Source of the DNA: Streptacidiphilus melanogenes
GTDB lineage: Bacteria > Actinomycetota > Actinomycetes > Streptomycetales > Streptomycetaceae
Direction of reading: 5' to 3'
DNA: 48,619 nucleotides
NCBI RefSeq assembly: GCF_000787835.1
Contig: NZ_BBPP01000010.1
Coordinates: 143,027-191,645, forward strand
Part shown: positions 1 through 8,492 of the stretch, piece after piece
How the letters are laid out: every line of letters starts with the position of its first letter
Position numbering within the stretch: position 1 is the stretch's first letter
Position numbers and translations under genes: made by a program
The notes under the pieces: generated by a model
Told to the model about the DNA's origin: nothing
The model's input: only the letters and a program-made list of their open reading frames with translations
Database searches by the model: none

Positions 1-2
1 CC

Positions 3-989
3 ACCACCGTCGCCGACCTGGCCGCACTCGTCCTCGCCCTGGCCGACCGTCTCGGGATCGAGCAATTCGCCTACGCGGGCGTCTCGCTCGGCGGAGCGGT
101 CGGCGCCCACCTCGCCGCCCACCACCCCGAGCGGGTCACCTCGCTCGCCCTCATCTGCTCGTCCGCGCGTTTCGGCGAATCGCAGGGCTGGCACGACCGC
201 GCCGCCGAGGTACGCGCCCACGGCCTCGCCGGGCTGCTGGACGCCTCCGCCGCCCGCTGGTTCACCCCGGCGTTCGCCGCCTCCCCCACCGCCCGCGCCC
301 TCCTCGCGGACCTGCGGGCCGCCGACCCGGCCGGCTACGCCGCGTGCTGCGACGCCCTGGCCGCCCTCGACCTGCGGCCCGCCCTGAAGCAGATCACCAC
401 GCCCACCCTCGTCCTGGCCGGACGCGAGGATCCGGCCACCCCGCCCGCCCAGGCCCGCGAACTCGCGGACGGCATCGCCGACGCCACGCTGGTCGAACTG
501 CCCAGGGCCGCCCATCTGGCCCCCGCCGAGCAGCCCGACCGCGTACTGGCCGCCCTCACCCGCCACCTCTCCGAGCCCTCCGCCCTGGATCCGGTCTACA
601 CCCGGGGTCTGACAACGCGCCGGCAGGTGCTGGGCGAGGCGCACGTCGACCGGGCCGTCGCGGCCACGACCGACTTCACCGCGCCCTTCCAGGAGCTGAT
701 CACCCGTTACGCCTGGGGCGAGATCTGGACCAGGCCCGGGCTGGACCGCCGCGTCCGCTCCTGCATCACGCTCACCGCCCTGGTCGCCCGCGGCCACCAC
801 GAAGAACTCGCCCTGCACGTGCGCGCGGCGCGCCGCAACGGACTGTCGGCGGAGGAGATCGGCGAGGTGCTGCTCCAGTCCGCGATCTACTGCGGCGTCC
901 CCGCCGCCAACGCCGCGTTCGCGATCGCCGACCGGGTCCTGCGGGAGGAACCCGGCACCACCACCGACGGAGCGGAGACCGCCCGATGA
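3..989 (+). CDS. pcaL: PcaL-type fusion: 3-oxoadipate enol-lactonase + 4-carboxymuconolactone decarboxylase (5' partial)
   Basis: The reading frame is open from the window edge, so the N-terminus is missing. The first part is an alpha/beta hydrolase: nucleophile elbow GVSLGG with Ser at visible codon 28, Asp at 143 in GREDPATPP and His at 171 in RAAHLAP. This is the catalytic triad order of PcaD, 3-oxoadipate enol-lactone hydrolase. From about codon 205 to the end it is a carboxymuconolactone decarboxylase domain (PcaC family; the conserved ALVARGHHEELALHV and YCGVPAANAA stretches are present). Such PcaD-PcaC fusions are known as PcaL in actinomycetes and catalyse consecutive steps of the protocatechuate branch of the beta-ketoadipate pathway. 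The stop overlaps the next start (ATGA), so translation is probably coupled to pobA. An internal GTG or ATG could give a lone PcaC, but the continuous hydrolase homology argues for one fused product. Confidence 0.9.
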   Translation, partial: TTVADLAALVLALADRLGIEQFAYAGVSLGGAVGAHLAAHHPERVTSLALICSSARFGESQGWHDRAAEVRAHGLAGLLDASAARWFTPAFAASPTARALLADLRAADPAGYAACCDALAALDLRPALKQITTPTLVLAGREDPATPPAQARELADGIADATLVELPRAAHLAPAEQPDRVLAALTRHLSEPSALDPVYTRGLTTRRQVLGEAHVDRAVAATTDFTAPFQELITRYAWGEIWTRPGLDRRVRSCITLTALVARGHHEELALHVRAARRNGLSAEEIGEVLLQSAIYCGVPAANAAFAIADRVLREEPGTTTDGAETAR

Positions 990-2185
990 ACCAGACCGCC
1001 GCCCTGCCGCACCGCACCACCGTCGGCATCGTCGGAGCGGGTCCCGCCGGCCTGCTGCTGGCCCGGCTGCTGCGCCGGGCAGGCGTCGACTGCGTGGTCC
1101 TGGAGAGCCGCGACCGCGCCTACGTCGAGCAGCGCCAGCGCGCGGGGATCCTGGAACAGGGCACCGTCGACGCGCTCCGCGGCTGCGGCGCAGCCGACCG
1201 CCTCGACCGGGAGGGCCTGGTCCACGACGGCGTGGAGCTCCGCTGGAACGGCCGCGCGCACCGGATCGACTTCCCCGGGCTGACCGGCGGCCGCCGCGTC
1301 TGGGTCTACGCCCAGACCGAGGTGGTCAAGGACCTGATCGCGCTTCAGCTCGCCGACGGATCGCCGCTCGCGTTCGAGGCCGAGGTCACCCACGTCACCG
1401 GCGCCGACACCGACCGGCCCGTCGTCCACTACCGCCATCTGGGCCGTGAGCGGACGCTCGCCTGCGACTACGTCGTCGGCTGCGACGGCTTCCACGGCGT
1501 GGTGCGACGGGCGATCCCGCAGCACGCGCTGCGCGGCTACGAGCGCCGCTACCCCTACTCCTGGCTCGGCGTCCTCGCCGACGTCGCGCCGTCGAGCGAG
1601 GAACTCGTCTACGCCCACTCGCCGCGCGGCTTCGCGCTGCTCAGCATGCGTTCGCCGACGGTCAGCCGCCTCTACCTCCAGGTGCCGAACGGCGAGGACC
1701 CCGCCGACTGGCCGGACTCGCGGATCTGGGACGAGCTCGAGACCCGCCTCGCCCTCGACGGCGGCTGGACCCTGAAGCGCGGACGGATCACCTCCAAGGC
1801 CGTGCTGCCGATGCGCAGCCACGTCACCGAACCCATGCGGTTCGGCCGGATCCTGCTCGCCGGGGACTCCGCCCACATCGTGCCGCCGACCGGCGCGAAG
1901 GGCCTGAACCTGGCCGCCGCCGACGTGGTCGTCCTGGCCCGCGCCTTCGCCGCCCTGCGCACGAGCGGTTCGACGGAGCTGCTCGACGCCTACTCCGACA
2001 CCTGTCTGCGCCGGGTCTGGCGGGCCGAGCACTTCTCGTGGTTCATGACCACGACCCTGCACGCCGACCCGGACCAGTCCGCGTTCCGCACCCGGCTCCA
2101 GGTCTCCCAGCTGGACCGGATCGCCTCCTCGCGCCACGCGGCGGCCGAACTGGCGGAGAACTACGCGGGCCTTGCCATCGGTTGA
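986..2185 (+). CDS. pobA: 4-hydroxybenzoate 3-monooxygenase
   Basis: This 399-aa flavoprotein hydroxylase converts 4-hydroxybenzoate to protocatechuate using NAD(P)H, FAD and oxygen. The length fits the family (about 390-395 aa). Visible marks are the N-terminal dinucleotide-binding GIVGAGPAGLLLARLLRRAG, the DG motif near residue 165 (VVGCDGFHGVVRR), and the GD motif with substrate-site proline (LLAGDSAHIVPPTGAKGLNLA, near residue 290). The start is the ATG that overlaps the upstream stop by 4 nt. The frame is open further upstream to about position 344, but that part lies inside pcaL and reads as an arginine/proline-rich shadow. Its coupling to PcaL suggests one transcript feeding 4-hydroxybenzoate into the protocatechuate pathway; the ring-cleavage genes pcaGH would lie before the window. 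Confidence 0.95.
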   Translation: MNQTAALPHRTTVGIVGAGPAGLLLARLLRRAGVDCVVLESRDRAYVEQRQRAGILEQGTVDALRGCGAADRLDREGLVHDGVELRWNGRAHRIDFPGLTGGRRVWVYAQTEVVKDLIALQLADGSPLAFEAEVTHVTGADTDRPVVHYRHLGRERTLACDYVVGCDGFHGVVRRAIPQHALRGYERRYPYSWLGVLADVAPSSEELVYAHSPRGFALLSMRSPTVSRLYLQVPNGEDPADWPDSRIWDELETRLALDGGWTLKRGRITSKAVLPMRSHVTEPMRFGRILLAGDSAHIVPPTGAKGLNLAAADVVVLARAFAALRTSGSTELLDAYSDTCLRRVWRAEHFSWFMTTTLHADPDQSAFRTRLQVSQLDRIASSRHAAAELAENYAGLAIG

Positions 2186-2241
2186 GCCCGGCACGGATGC
2201 CCGACGGCGGTCCCTGCGGCGGTCCCTGCTTGGATGGGGCC

Positions 2242-2925
2242 ATGAGTGATCTTCATGTGCTGCGCGTCTTCTGCGGCCCGGGCGGCGCGGCGGGCAACGC
2301 GCTGGGGGTCGTCACGGACGGCTCCGCCTTCGCCGGTCGGGAGCAACGCCAGCAGCTGGCAAGGGAGTTGGGCTTCTCCGAGACGGTCTTCGTCGACGAC
2401 GCGGCGGCGGGCCGGGTCGACATCTACACCCCGAGTGCCCGCCTGCCGTTCGCGGGGCACCCGCTCGTCGGCACGTCGTGGCTGCTGCGCAGCGAGGGCT
2501 TCACCGTCGACATGCTGCGGCCGGAGGCGGGGGACGTCGCGGCCTGGCAGGAGGGCGAGTTCCACTGGATCCGCGGCCGCGCTCAGTGGGCGTCGGGCCG
2601 CAGGACGCAGCGGTACGACAGCGTCGCCGAGGTGGACGCGCTGGCCGTGCCGCCTCTGGGGACGGGCTGGCTCTACGCCTGGGCCTGGTCCGACGAGGCG
2701 GAGGGCGCCGTCCGTACGCGGGGCTTCCCCGGCCGCGGCGACGGCATCGACGAGGACGAGGCGACCGGCGCTGCCGCGGTCGTGCTGACCGCGGAACTGG
2801 GCCGGGCGCTCGACATCCGGCAAGGGGTGGGCTCGCAGATCCTCACCCGGCCGGGCCCGGACGGCACGGTGGAGGTCGGCGGGCGTGTCGTCCCCGTGGA
2901 GGTCCGCCGACTGCGGCGGGCCTGA
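2242..2925 (+). CDS. PhzF-family isomerase/epimerase-like protein
   Basis: This 227-aa protein has the PhzF fold signature: N-terminal VFCGPGGAAGNALGVV, the catalytic-type glutamate Glu47 in GFSETVF, RLPFAGHPLVGT, and the second-half motif RGF...EDEATGAAA (near residue 182). The family (PhzF, diaminopimelate epimerase-like) isomerises or epimerises small acids, but most members have no assigned substrate. It is shorter than the usual 260-300 aa, the missing length being mainly in the middle strands. The start ATG at 2242 was chosen because homology begins there; the frame is open upstream but reads as a shadow of pobA. It follows pobA by 56 bp on the same strand. No other phenazine genes are near, so a phenazine role is not supported. 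Confidence 0.85.
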   Translation: MSDLHVLRVFCGPGGAAGNALGVVTDGSAFAGREQRQQLARELGFSETVFVDDAAAGRVDIYTPSARLPFAGHPLVGTSWLLRSEGFTVDMLRPEAGDVAAWQEGEFHWIRGRAQWASGRRTQRYDSVAEVDALAVPPLGTGWLYAWAWSDEAEGAVRTRGFPGRGDGIDEDEATGAAAVVLTAELGRALDIRQGVGSQILTRPGPDGTVEVGGRVVPVEVRRLRRA

Positions 2926-3026
2926 GCGCCCCGCTCACCAGCGACGGGCTCCGGCAAGGTGCGCCCCTGGTGCCGCGGCGCGGCTCCTCGCCGACCCCGG
3001 CGGCCCCGCCGATCCGCGCTCCGCGG

Positions 3027-3848
3027 CTACGCCGCGAACGTCGCCTCGAAGGCGCTGCGGTTCGTCGAGGGCTCGCTGCGGTCCCACACCGCGAAGACCA
3101 CCCGTGCGAAGACGCCGTGGTACGCCCCGCCCGGTGCGAGCCAGGAGCGGAACGCGCCCGCGACCTCGTGCGGGTCGTTGCGGAAGACTCCGCATCCCCA
3201 CGCGCCCAGCACCAGCTGCCGCGCGCCCTGGTCTGCCGCCACGCCCAGCACCCGGCCGGACCGGCGGGCCAACGCGGAGTGGATCCGCGGGCCCGCGTCC
3301 GGTTCACGGCGCAGCAGCGCGCCGGCGTTCGGGGCGGGGCTGGTGAGGAAGGACGCTGTGAACGGCTCGGCCGCGAGAGCGCCCCGGTCGTCCCGGTGCA
3401 CCGGCACCGAAGGCGACCAGATGACGCGGTCGCTGTAGAGCAGGTCGTCGGACGCGCGGTGCGCCTCGTAGTACTCCGGGGCCTGCAGCAGGCAGGGATG
3501 GAGGAGAGCGTTGCGGCACAGGTCCTCCTCCTGTGCACGGGCGCCGCCCAGGTAGCCGCCGCCGGCGTTGCGCGCGGAGGCGAAGTTCAGCACCGCGACC
3601 GGGCCGTCGGCCGCGAGGCGACGGGCCGCGGTCAGGCTGCCCTCCGCTGTCACCTCGATCACCGTCGCGAGGACGGCGTCGTCGCGGGGCGTGTCCGGCC
3701 ACTCGTCCGGGCCGAAGCAGCGGGTGCCGGCGACGGCCGCGGCCAGGGCCGGGCCGATCTCGACCTCGGTGCCGTCGACGGCCACATAGCGACCGGTCTC
3801 GGCGATGACCTGGTTCCGCGCCGCCACGGCGCGCAGTCGGCTGCTCAT
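3027..3848 (-). CDS. Microbial PARG-like (TIGR02452/DUF2263) macrodomain protein
   Basis: This 273-aa protein carries the poly(ADP-ribose) glycohydrolase signature: NFASARNAGGGYLGG with Gly96-98, followed by QEE at 106-108, in which the second Glu is the catalytic position in bacterial PARGs. The downstream blocks SPSVPVHRDD and LVLGAWGCGVFRNDP are also typical of TIGR02452 proteins. Family members remove ADP-ribose from proteins or process ADP-ribose metabolites. The start at 3848 has a TAGCGT -10-like box 8 nt upstream, suggesting a leaderless or near-leaderless transcript divergent from the phosphatase at 3943. A longer N-terminal reading is possible up to 4127 but runs across that divergent gene. 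No ADP-ribosyltransferase partner is visible nearby. Confidence 0.88.
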   Translation of the reverse strand: MSSRLRAVAARNQVIAETGRYVAVDGTEVEIGPALAAAVAGTRCFGPDEWPDTPRDDAVLATVIEVTAEGSLTAARRLAADGPVAVLNFASARNAGGGYLGGARAQEEDLCRNALLHPCLLQAPEYYEAHRASDDLLYSDRVIWSPSVPVHRDDRGALAAEPFTASFLTSPAPNAGALLRREPDAGPRIHSALARRSGRVLGVAADQGARQLVLGAWGCGVFRNDPHEVAGAFRSWLAPGGAYHGVFARVVFAVWDRSEPSTNRSAFEATFAA

Positions 3849-3942
3849 GTCCCCGCACGCTAGGACAGCGGACCGGTTCGGGGCGACCGAATTCGCGGCA
3901 GGCGTCCGGGCGGCGGCGTGCCCGGACGGGTAGCGTGGCGGC

Positions 3943-4542
3943 ATGAGTGACCTGATCCTGGTGCGGCACGGCGAGACCGAGTGGAGCGTGTCGGGCCAGC
4001 ACACCAGTTGGAGCGACATCCCGCTCACCGAGAACGGCGAGGCGCAGGGCCGGGCGCTGGCGCCGCTGCTCGCCGAGCACAAGATCTGCCTGGCGCTGGT
4101 CAGCCCGATGCGGCGGGCCCAGGACACCGCGAAGCTGGCCGGGATGAACGCGGTGGTCGACCGGGATCTGGTGGAGTGGGACTACGGCGCGTACGAGGGC
4201 GTGACCACGCGCGAGATCCACCGCACCCGGCCCGACTGGAACCTGTGGACGGACGGCGTGGCGCCCGGCCCGCCGGAGCACCCGGGCGAGACGCCGGAGG
4301 AGGTCGGCATCCGCGCCGACCGGGTGATCGCCAGGGCCGAGGCTGCGCTGCAGAACGGCCGCGGCGGCGATGTGGTGCTGATCGCGCACGCGCACTTTCT
4401 GCGCGTCCTGGCCGCGCGCAGGCTCGGGCTGCCGCCGTCCGACGGGGCGCTGTTCCAGCTGGCCACGGGCACGATCAGCCGGCTGAGCACCGAGCACGGC
4501 CGCCATGTCCTCGCGTCCTGGAACGAGCAGCCGCGGGGTTGA
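3943..4542 (+). CDS. Histidine phosphatase family protein (phosphoglycerate mutase-like)
   Basis: This 199-aa protein has the branch-1 histidine phosphatase motif LVRHGETEW with the phosphorylated His9. A distal His149 lies in LIAHAHFLR, and Glu lies in EWDYGAYEG. These residues form the phosphotransfer core. The length fits small phosphatases rather than the roughly 250-aa cofactor-dependent phosphoglycerate mutases, so a broad-specificity acid phosphatase is more likely; the substrate cannot be told. The start codon sits exactly 6 nt after a TAGCGT -10 box (3931-3936), so the mRNA is probably leaderless. A strong hairpin follows the stop within 15 nt. Confidence 0.92.
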   Translation: MSDLILVRHGETEWSVSGQHTSWSDIPLTENGEAQGRALAPLLAEHKICLALVSPMRRAQDTAKLAGMNAVVDRDLVEWDYGAYEGVTTREIHRTRPDWNLWTDGVAPGPPEHPGETPEEVGIRADRVIARAEAALQNGRGGDVVLIAHAHFLRVLAARRLGLPPSDGALFQLATGTISRLSTEHGRHVLASWNEQPRG

Positions 4543-4556
4543 GCCGGAGGGTCCGC

Positions 4557-4585
4557 AGAAGGGTGCTCCTTGGAGTGACCCTTCT
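4557..4585 (+). terminator. Stem-loop terminator after the histidine phosphatase gene
   Basis: Perfect 8-bp arms AGAAGGGT (4557-4564) and ACCCTTCT (4578-4585) enclose a further CTCC/GGAG stem. It begins 15 nt after the stop codon and is followed by a pyrimidine-rich run. This reads as a rho-independent-type terminator. Confidence 0.75.
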
Positions 4586-4665
4586 CTCCCTTCCTTGGAT
4601 AAATCGTCCCGAACCCGGACAGTGGAACGAGCAACGACTCTGCCCCCGATCCGGAAGCCTCCACC

Positions 4666-5964
4666 ATGACCGACCGCCGCACCCGCTCCGCCGCGCTTGG
4701 CGTGGCCGCGCTCGCCGCCGTCACCGTGGTGCCGCTCGCCGCCTGCGGCGGGTCCGCCACGACCGTGAAACCGTCCGCTGCCGGGGCCGCCTCCAGCGCG
4801 ACGACCGGCGCCGCCGCGCCGAGCACGAAGCCCACCGGCAGCCCCAGCTCGAGCCCCTCGTCCAGCGCCTCGAAGCAGTCGCAGCCGTCCAAGCGCAGCA
4901 GCGCACCCGCGGGGTCGGGGGACGTGGCGGCCGCCTCTTGCAGCAACACCTCGAAGCTGGCCGGCTGGTCCAACCAGCGGCTGGCGATGTTGACGATCGC
5001 CGTTCCCGTCGACGAGGGCAACGTCGCGGCCGCCACCCCGGAGGTCGCGGCCGGAGCCGGGGGCGTCGTGCTCTTCGGCAGCTCCGCGCCCGCGAACCTC
5101 GGGCAGCAGATCAGCGCCCTCAAGTCGCACGTGCCCGGCGGCCACGGCCTGCTGGTGATGACGGACGAGGAGGGCGGCGGCATCCAGCGCATGGCGAACC
5201 TGGTCGGCTCGCTGCCCTGGCCCGCCTACATGGGCGGGAACTGGAGCCCGGCGCAGATCCAGCAGAACACCACGGCTGTCGCCCAGAAGATGGCTGCGGC
5301 CGGTGTGAACATGGACCTCGCGCCGGTGGTCGACGTCGACGGCACGAACGCCGCCCCCAGCGCGCAGAACCCCGACGGGTGGCGTGCCTTCAGCGGCGAC
5401 CCGTCCCTGGTCGGCCGCGACGGCACGGCGTACATGAAGGGCATGATGGCCGGCGGTGTGATCCCCGTCCTCAAGCACTTCCCCGGCATCGGCGGTTCGA
5501 GCTACAACTCGGACCTCGGTCCCGCGAACACCATCCCGTGGTCGAGCGAGCAGCAGACCGGCATGGCGCCGTTCCAGGCGGCGATCGCCGCCGGAGCCCC
5601 GGCGGTCATGATCTCCAACGACAAGGTCCCCGGCCTGACCTCGACGCCGGCCGGCCTCTCCCCGACGATCATCAACGACGAGCTGAAGGGGCACCTGGGC
5701 TTCCACGGCCTGGTCATCACCGACGCGCTCGACGCCAAGGCGATCTCCGCCGCGGGCTACTCCGTCCCCTCGGCCACGGTCCAGGCGCTGCGCGCCGGCG
5801 CGGACATGGTGATGTTCAGCCAGGAGCCGGACACCCCCGGCCTCACCCAGCAGACGGCGAACGCGGTCGTGGCCGCCGTCAACGACGGCAGCCTCTCGCG
5901 TGCGCGGCTGATCGACGCGGCGAACGCCGTGCTGAACGTCCGCCACGTGAACCTCTGCGGGTAG
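4666..5964 (+). CDS. GH3-family (NagZ/LpqI-like) lipoprotein
   Basis: This is a 432-aa secreted lipoprotein. A signal peptide ends in lipobox PLAAC with Cys27, then a roughly 60-residue Ser/Thr/Pro/Ala-rich linker precedes a glycoside hydrolase family 3 barrel. Landmarks are DEEGGGIQRM, LAPVVDVDGTN, LKHFPGIGG (Lys270) and VITDALDAKAI with the expected nucleophile Asp353. GH3 beta-N-acetylglucosaminidases (NagZ; LpqI in mycobacteria) act in cell-wall turnover. The loop that carries the acid/base Asp-Ser-His in NagZ reads NSD here, so N-acetylglucosaminidase activity is doubtful. The gene stands alone, with its own upstream region and a GGAAG-like ribosome site. Confidence 0.85.
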   Translation: MTDRRTRSAALGVAALAAVTVVPLAACGGSATTVKPSAAGAASSATTGAAAPSTKPTGSPSSSPSSSASKQSQPSKRSSAPAGSGDVAAASCSNTSKLAGWSNQRLAMLTIAVPVDEGNVAAATPEVAAGAGGVVLFGSSAPANLGQQISALKSHVPGGHGLLVMTDEEGGGIQRMANLVGSLPWPAYMGGNWSPAQIQQNTTAVAQKMAAAGVNMDLAPVVDVDGTNAAPSAQNPDGWRAFSGDPSLVGRDGTAYMKGMMAGGVIPVLKHFPGIGGSSYNSDLGPANTIPWSSEQQTGMAPFQAAIAAGAPAVMISNDKVPGLTSTPAGLSPTIINDELKGHLGFHGLVITDALDAKAISAAGYSVPSATVQALRAGADMVMFSQEPDTPGLTQQTANAVVAAVNDGSLSRARLIDAANAVLNVRHVNLCG

Positions 5965-6043
5965 TCGAGGCACCAAGGACGGGGGCGCGGCGCAGCCGAA
6001 GCGAAGGGTCCGCTGCAACCGGGGTCAACTAAGCTGACCGGCG

Positions 6044-8107
6044 ATGGCCTCCTCCGTTTCCGGCTCAGCCTGGTACCGCTCGCTCAAGACCGCTACCCGG
6101 TCCGGGCTGACGGTGGAGCGGGCGACGAACCAGCCCCTGGCCGCGCTGCGCGGCGCCCTCGGCGTCGCGATCGCGCTGTTCGGCGCGCTCGCGCTCGGCG
6201 GGCCGGCGATGGCGACGTCCGCCGCGCTCGGCGCGCAGCTCGCCGGGATGGCCACCTTCCAGCGCAGCTACCGTCCGCGCCCCTGGCTGGCGCTGGCGAC
6301 CGCGCTGGCGCTGTCGTTCAGCACCTTCGTCGGCTACGTCGTCTCGCCGTGGCACCTGCTGTTCCTCGCGGTGCTCGCGGTCTGGGCGTTCGCAGCCGGA
6401 ATGGCGTGGGTCGCGGGGCAGACAGCCGGGATCCTGGCGTCGATGGCCGTCACGGTCATGATCGTCGCCGTCACCCTGCCCGCCAGCGTGCCGGAGGCGG
6501 CGCAGCACGCGGGCGTCATCGCGGCAGGGGGCGTCATCCAGGCGCTGCTGGTGGTGCTGTGGCCGGTGGACCGGTGGAGCGCGCACCGCGAGGCCCTCGC
6601 CGAGGCGTGCGGGTCGATGGCCGACTACGCGCGACGGCTGCGGCACGACCCCTTCGCGCCGTTCGACCCCGATCCGCTGATGGCCGCGCGCGAGGCCGCG
6701 ATCGTGACGCCGGGTCAGGCGCGCAGCCGTCCCTCCGAGCTGGCCGGGGTGCGCTCGCTGGTCGAGCGGCTGCGTCCGGCGCTGGCCGCGCTCGCCGATC
6801 CGCGCGTCGGCGCCGCCGAGGAGGGCCGCGAACGCGACCGGGCGCGCGAACTGCTTGCGGCCGCCGCCGAGATCCTGGACGCGGCCGCCCGCTCGATCCG
6901 CAGCGGGGAGGGCGCGCAGGTCCCCGAGCGCGCCTACCGCGCGCTGGCCATCCCCGACGGCGGCCCGGTGCTGCACGGCATCGCCCGGCACACCGCGCTG
7001 CGCCTGATCGGCCTGCTGGCCGAGGTCACCGACGCGCTCGACTCGCCCGTCGACGACGACCAGCCGCGCTACCTGCGCCGCCCCGGCGTCCGCGCCCTGC
7101 TGCCGCTCACCGCGGCCGCGGTACAACGGAACTGGACGCAGCGCTCGCCGGTCATGCGGCACGCGGTACGCGTCGCGGTGGTCGTCACGCTCGCGGAGGG
7201 CCTGGGCATGCTGCTGCCGTTCGGGCACGGCTACTGGGCGGCGATGACGGTCATGATGATCATGCGCCCGGAGTTCTCGCAGACCTACACCCGCGGCGTC
7301 GCCCGGCTCGCGGGCACGGTCGTCGGCGTCGGCCTCGCCTCGGTCGTCATGGTGCTGGCGAAGCCGGCGCCGTGGGTCTGCGGCCTGCTGGCCGTCGTCG
7401 CGGTCGGCTGCGCGTACCTGACCATGCGCGCGGGCTACATGGCGCTCAGCGCGCTGGTCTCGGTCTACGTCGTCTTCCTGCTCTCGATGGACGGGCTCGT
7501 CCTGCGGTACACCGCCGAGGAGCGCGTCGGCATGACGCTGCTCGGCGGGTTCCTCGCCTTCGCCGCGTACGCGCTCTGGCCGACCTGGCAGACGGTGCGG
7601 CTGCCGGATCGCCTCGCCGACTACATCGACGCCGCGGGCCACTACGCCGCGGCCGGCCTGGAGGCCTTCGGGGACCCGTCCGCACACAACCGGCGTGCCC
7701 TTCGCGACGCCCTGCTGGACCATCGCGCGGCCCGGGCCGCGCTCACCGCGACGGAGGCCTCCGCCGAGGCGGAACCCGTCCGCGCGCGGGGCCTGCGCCC
7801 GTCCCAGCTCGCCGACGCCCGCGCGGCGATCTCCGCCATCGGGCGGACCACGATGCTGATCGAGGCCCACGTCCCGACCGCCGAGGGCGACTCCCCCGGC
7901 GCGACCGCCTTCGCGGCGGTCGTCCGGGAGCAACTCGCCCACGCGGCCCAATCCGTCCGCGCGGGCGCACCCGTCGACCTCACCCCGGTCCGGGACGCCT
8001 TCACCACCTGGTCGGAATCCGAGGACGGCACCCCACCGGAGATCATCTACGACGCCTCGATCCTGACGGAGGCCATGACGGGCCTTCAGGACGCCCTGGC
8101 GTCTTAG
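6044..8107 (+). CDS. FUSC family integral membrane protein (aromatic acid/efflux type)
   Basis: This 687-aa protein has two hydrophobic blocks (about residues 30-165 and 380-510). Each has several transmembrane helices and is followed by a charged helical cytoplasmic part, the tandem arrangement of YccS/YhcP/FUSC proteins. The motif GHGYWAAMTVMMIMRPEFSQTY near residue 400 is typical of the second FUSC domain. Characterised relatives include AaeB, the p-hydroxybenzoate efflux subunit, but there is no membrane-fusion partner here and the substrate is unknown. The start ATG at 6044 lies 8 nt after a TAAGCT box, so it may be near-leaderless. It is convergent with the MetRS gene across a repeat-bearing gap. 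Confidence 0.85.
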   Translation: MASSVSGSAWYRSLKTATRSGLTVERATNQPLAALRGALGVAIALFGALALGGPAMATSAALGAQLAGMATFQRSYRPRPWLALATALALSFSTFVGYVVSPWHLLFLAVLAVWAFAAGMAWVAGQTAGILASMAVTVMIVAVTLPASVPEAAQHAGVIAAGGVIQALLVVLWPVDRWSAHREALAEACGSMADYARRLRHDPFAPFDPDPLMAAREAAIVTPGQARSRPSELAGVRSLVERLRPALAALADPRVGAAEEGRERDRARELLAAAAEILDAAARSIRSGEGAQVPERAYRALAIPDGGPVLHGIARHTALRLIGLLAEVTDALDSPVDDDQPRYLRRPGVRALLPLTAAAVQRNWTQRSPVMRHAVRVAVVVTLAEGLGMLLPFGHGYWAAMTVMMIMRPEFSQTYTRGVARLAGTVVGVGLASVVMVLAKPAPWVCGLLAVVAVGCAYLTMRAGYMALSALVSVYVVFLLSMDGLVLRYTAEERVGMTLLGGFLAFAAYALWPTWQTVRLPDRLADYIDAAGHYAAAGLEAFGDPSAHNRRALRDALLDHRAARAALTATEASAEAEPVRARGLRPSQLADARAAISAIGRTTMLIEAHVPTAEGDSPGATAFAAVVREQLAHAAQSVRAGAPVDLTPVRDAFTTWSESEDGTPPEIIYDASILTEAMTGLQDALAS

Positions 8108-8492
8108 GTCCTGGCCGACGGATGTTCCGGGCCCGGGCCGCCTGGCACGCACTCCCCGCCCTTCGGCCGGGAGGTGCCCCAATGCCGCGTTGGCGGTGGG
8201 CAAAAGCACGGCCCAGCCCGTGGACGTTCCGCCGCCTTGCAGGAGCGCACGCGCCGGACGGCCCGGGCTGGTCCGGATCCGCCGGACGGGGCCCGGGGCC
8301 GACACCCTCCCGCACAGGCCCCGGCCGTCGCTCGGGCGCGCGACACGTACGGTCGGGGGCCGGCAGCAGTGCCAGCCCGGGGCACGCCCCCCGGCCGCAC
8401 GCGCCGAGCGTCCGGCCGAGCTCCCGCCGAGGCCGCCGGCCCCCGAGCATGCCTTGCGCCCCTCGCGGGTCGTCGGGCAGCGACCGTGCGGC
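8108..8492. other. Intergenic gap between convergent FUSC and MetRS genes
   Basis: This 385-bp stretch has no convincing coding frame; frames that are open read as arginine/proline-rich noise. It holds a palindromic GC-rich element (8155-8206, see the repeat entry) that recurs elsewhere in the window. Several other GC-rich hairpins fit a transcription-termination zone between the two convergent genes. Confidence 0.6.
8161..8180 (+). repeat. Dispersed intergenic palindromic element, copy 1
   Basis: The 20-mer CTTCGGCCGGGAGGTGCCCC is repeated exactly at 36168-36187, and its first 14 nt recur in reverse at 16446-16459. The core CCGGC/GCCGG-type palindrome can form a hairpin. A GGCAAAAG octamer lies 24 nt after the 14-nt core here and 27 nt after it in the reverse copy, so the repeated unit may be longer than the core. 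Such short palindromic repeats are common in Streptomyces intergenic DNA. Confidence 0.7.

Noticed and set aside
344-985. Open frame extending pobA upstream to give a 613-aa protein
   Set aside because: The extension reads Arg/Pro-rich and lies in another frame over pcaL; PobA homology begins at 986, where a 4-nt overlap start is present.
3304-6018. A 904-codon minus-strand open frame
   Set aside because: It overlaps the PARG-like gene in another frame and runs antisense to the phosphatase and GH3 genes; composition is typical of a shadow.
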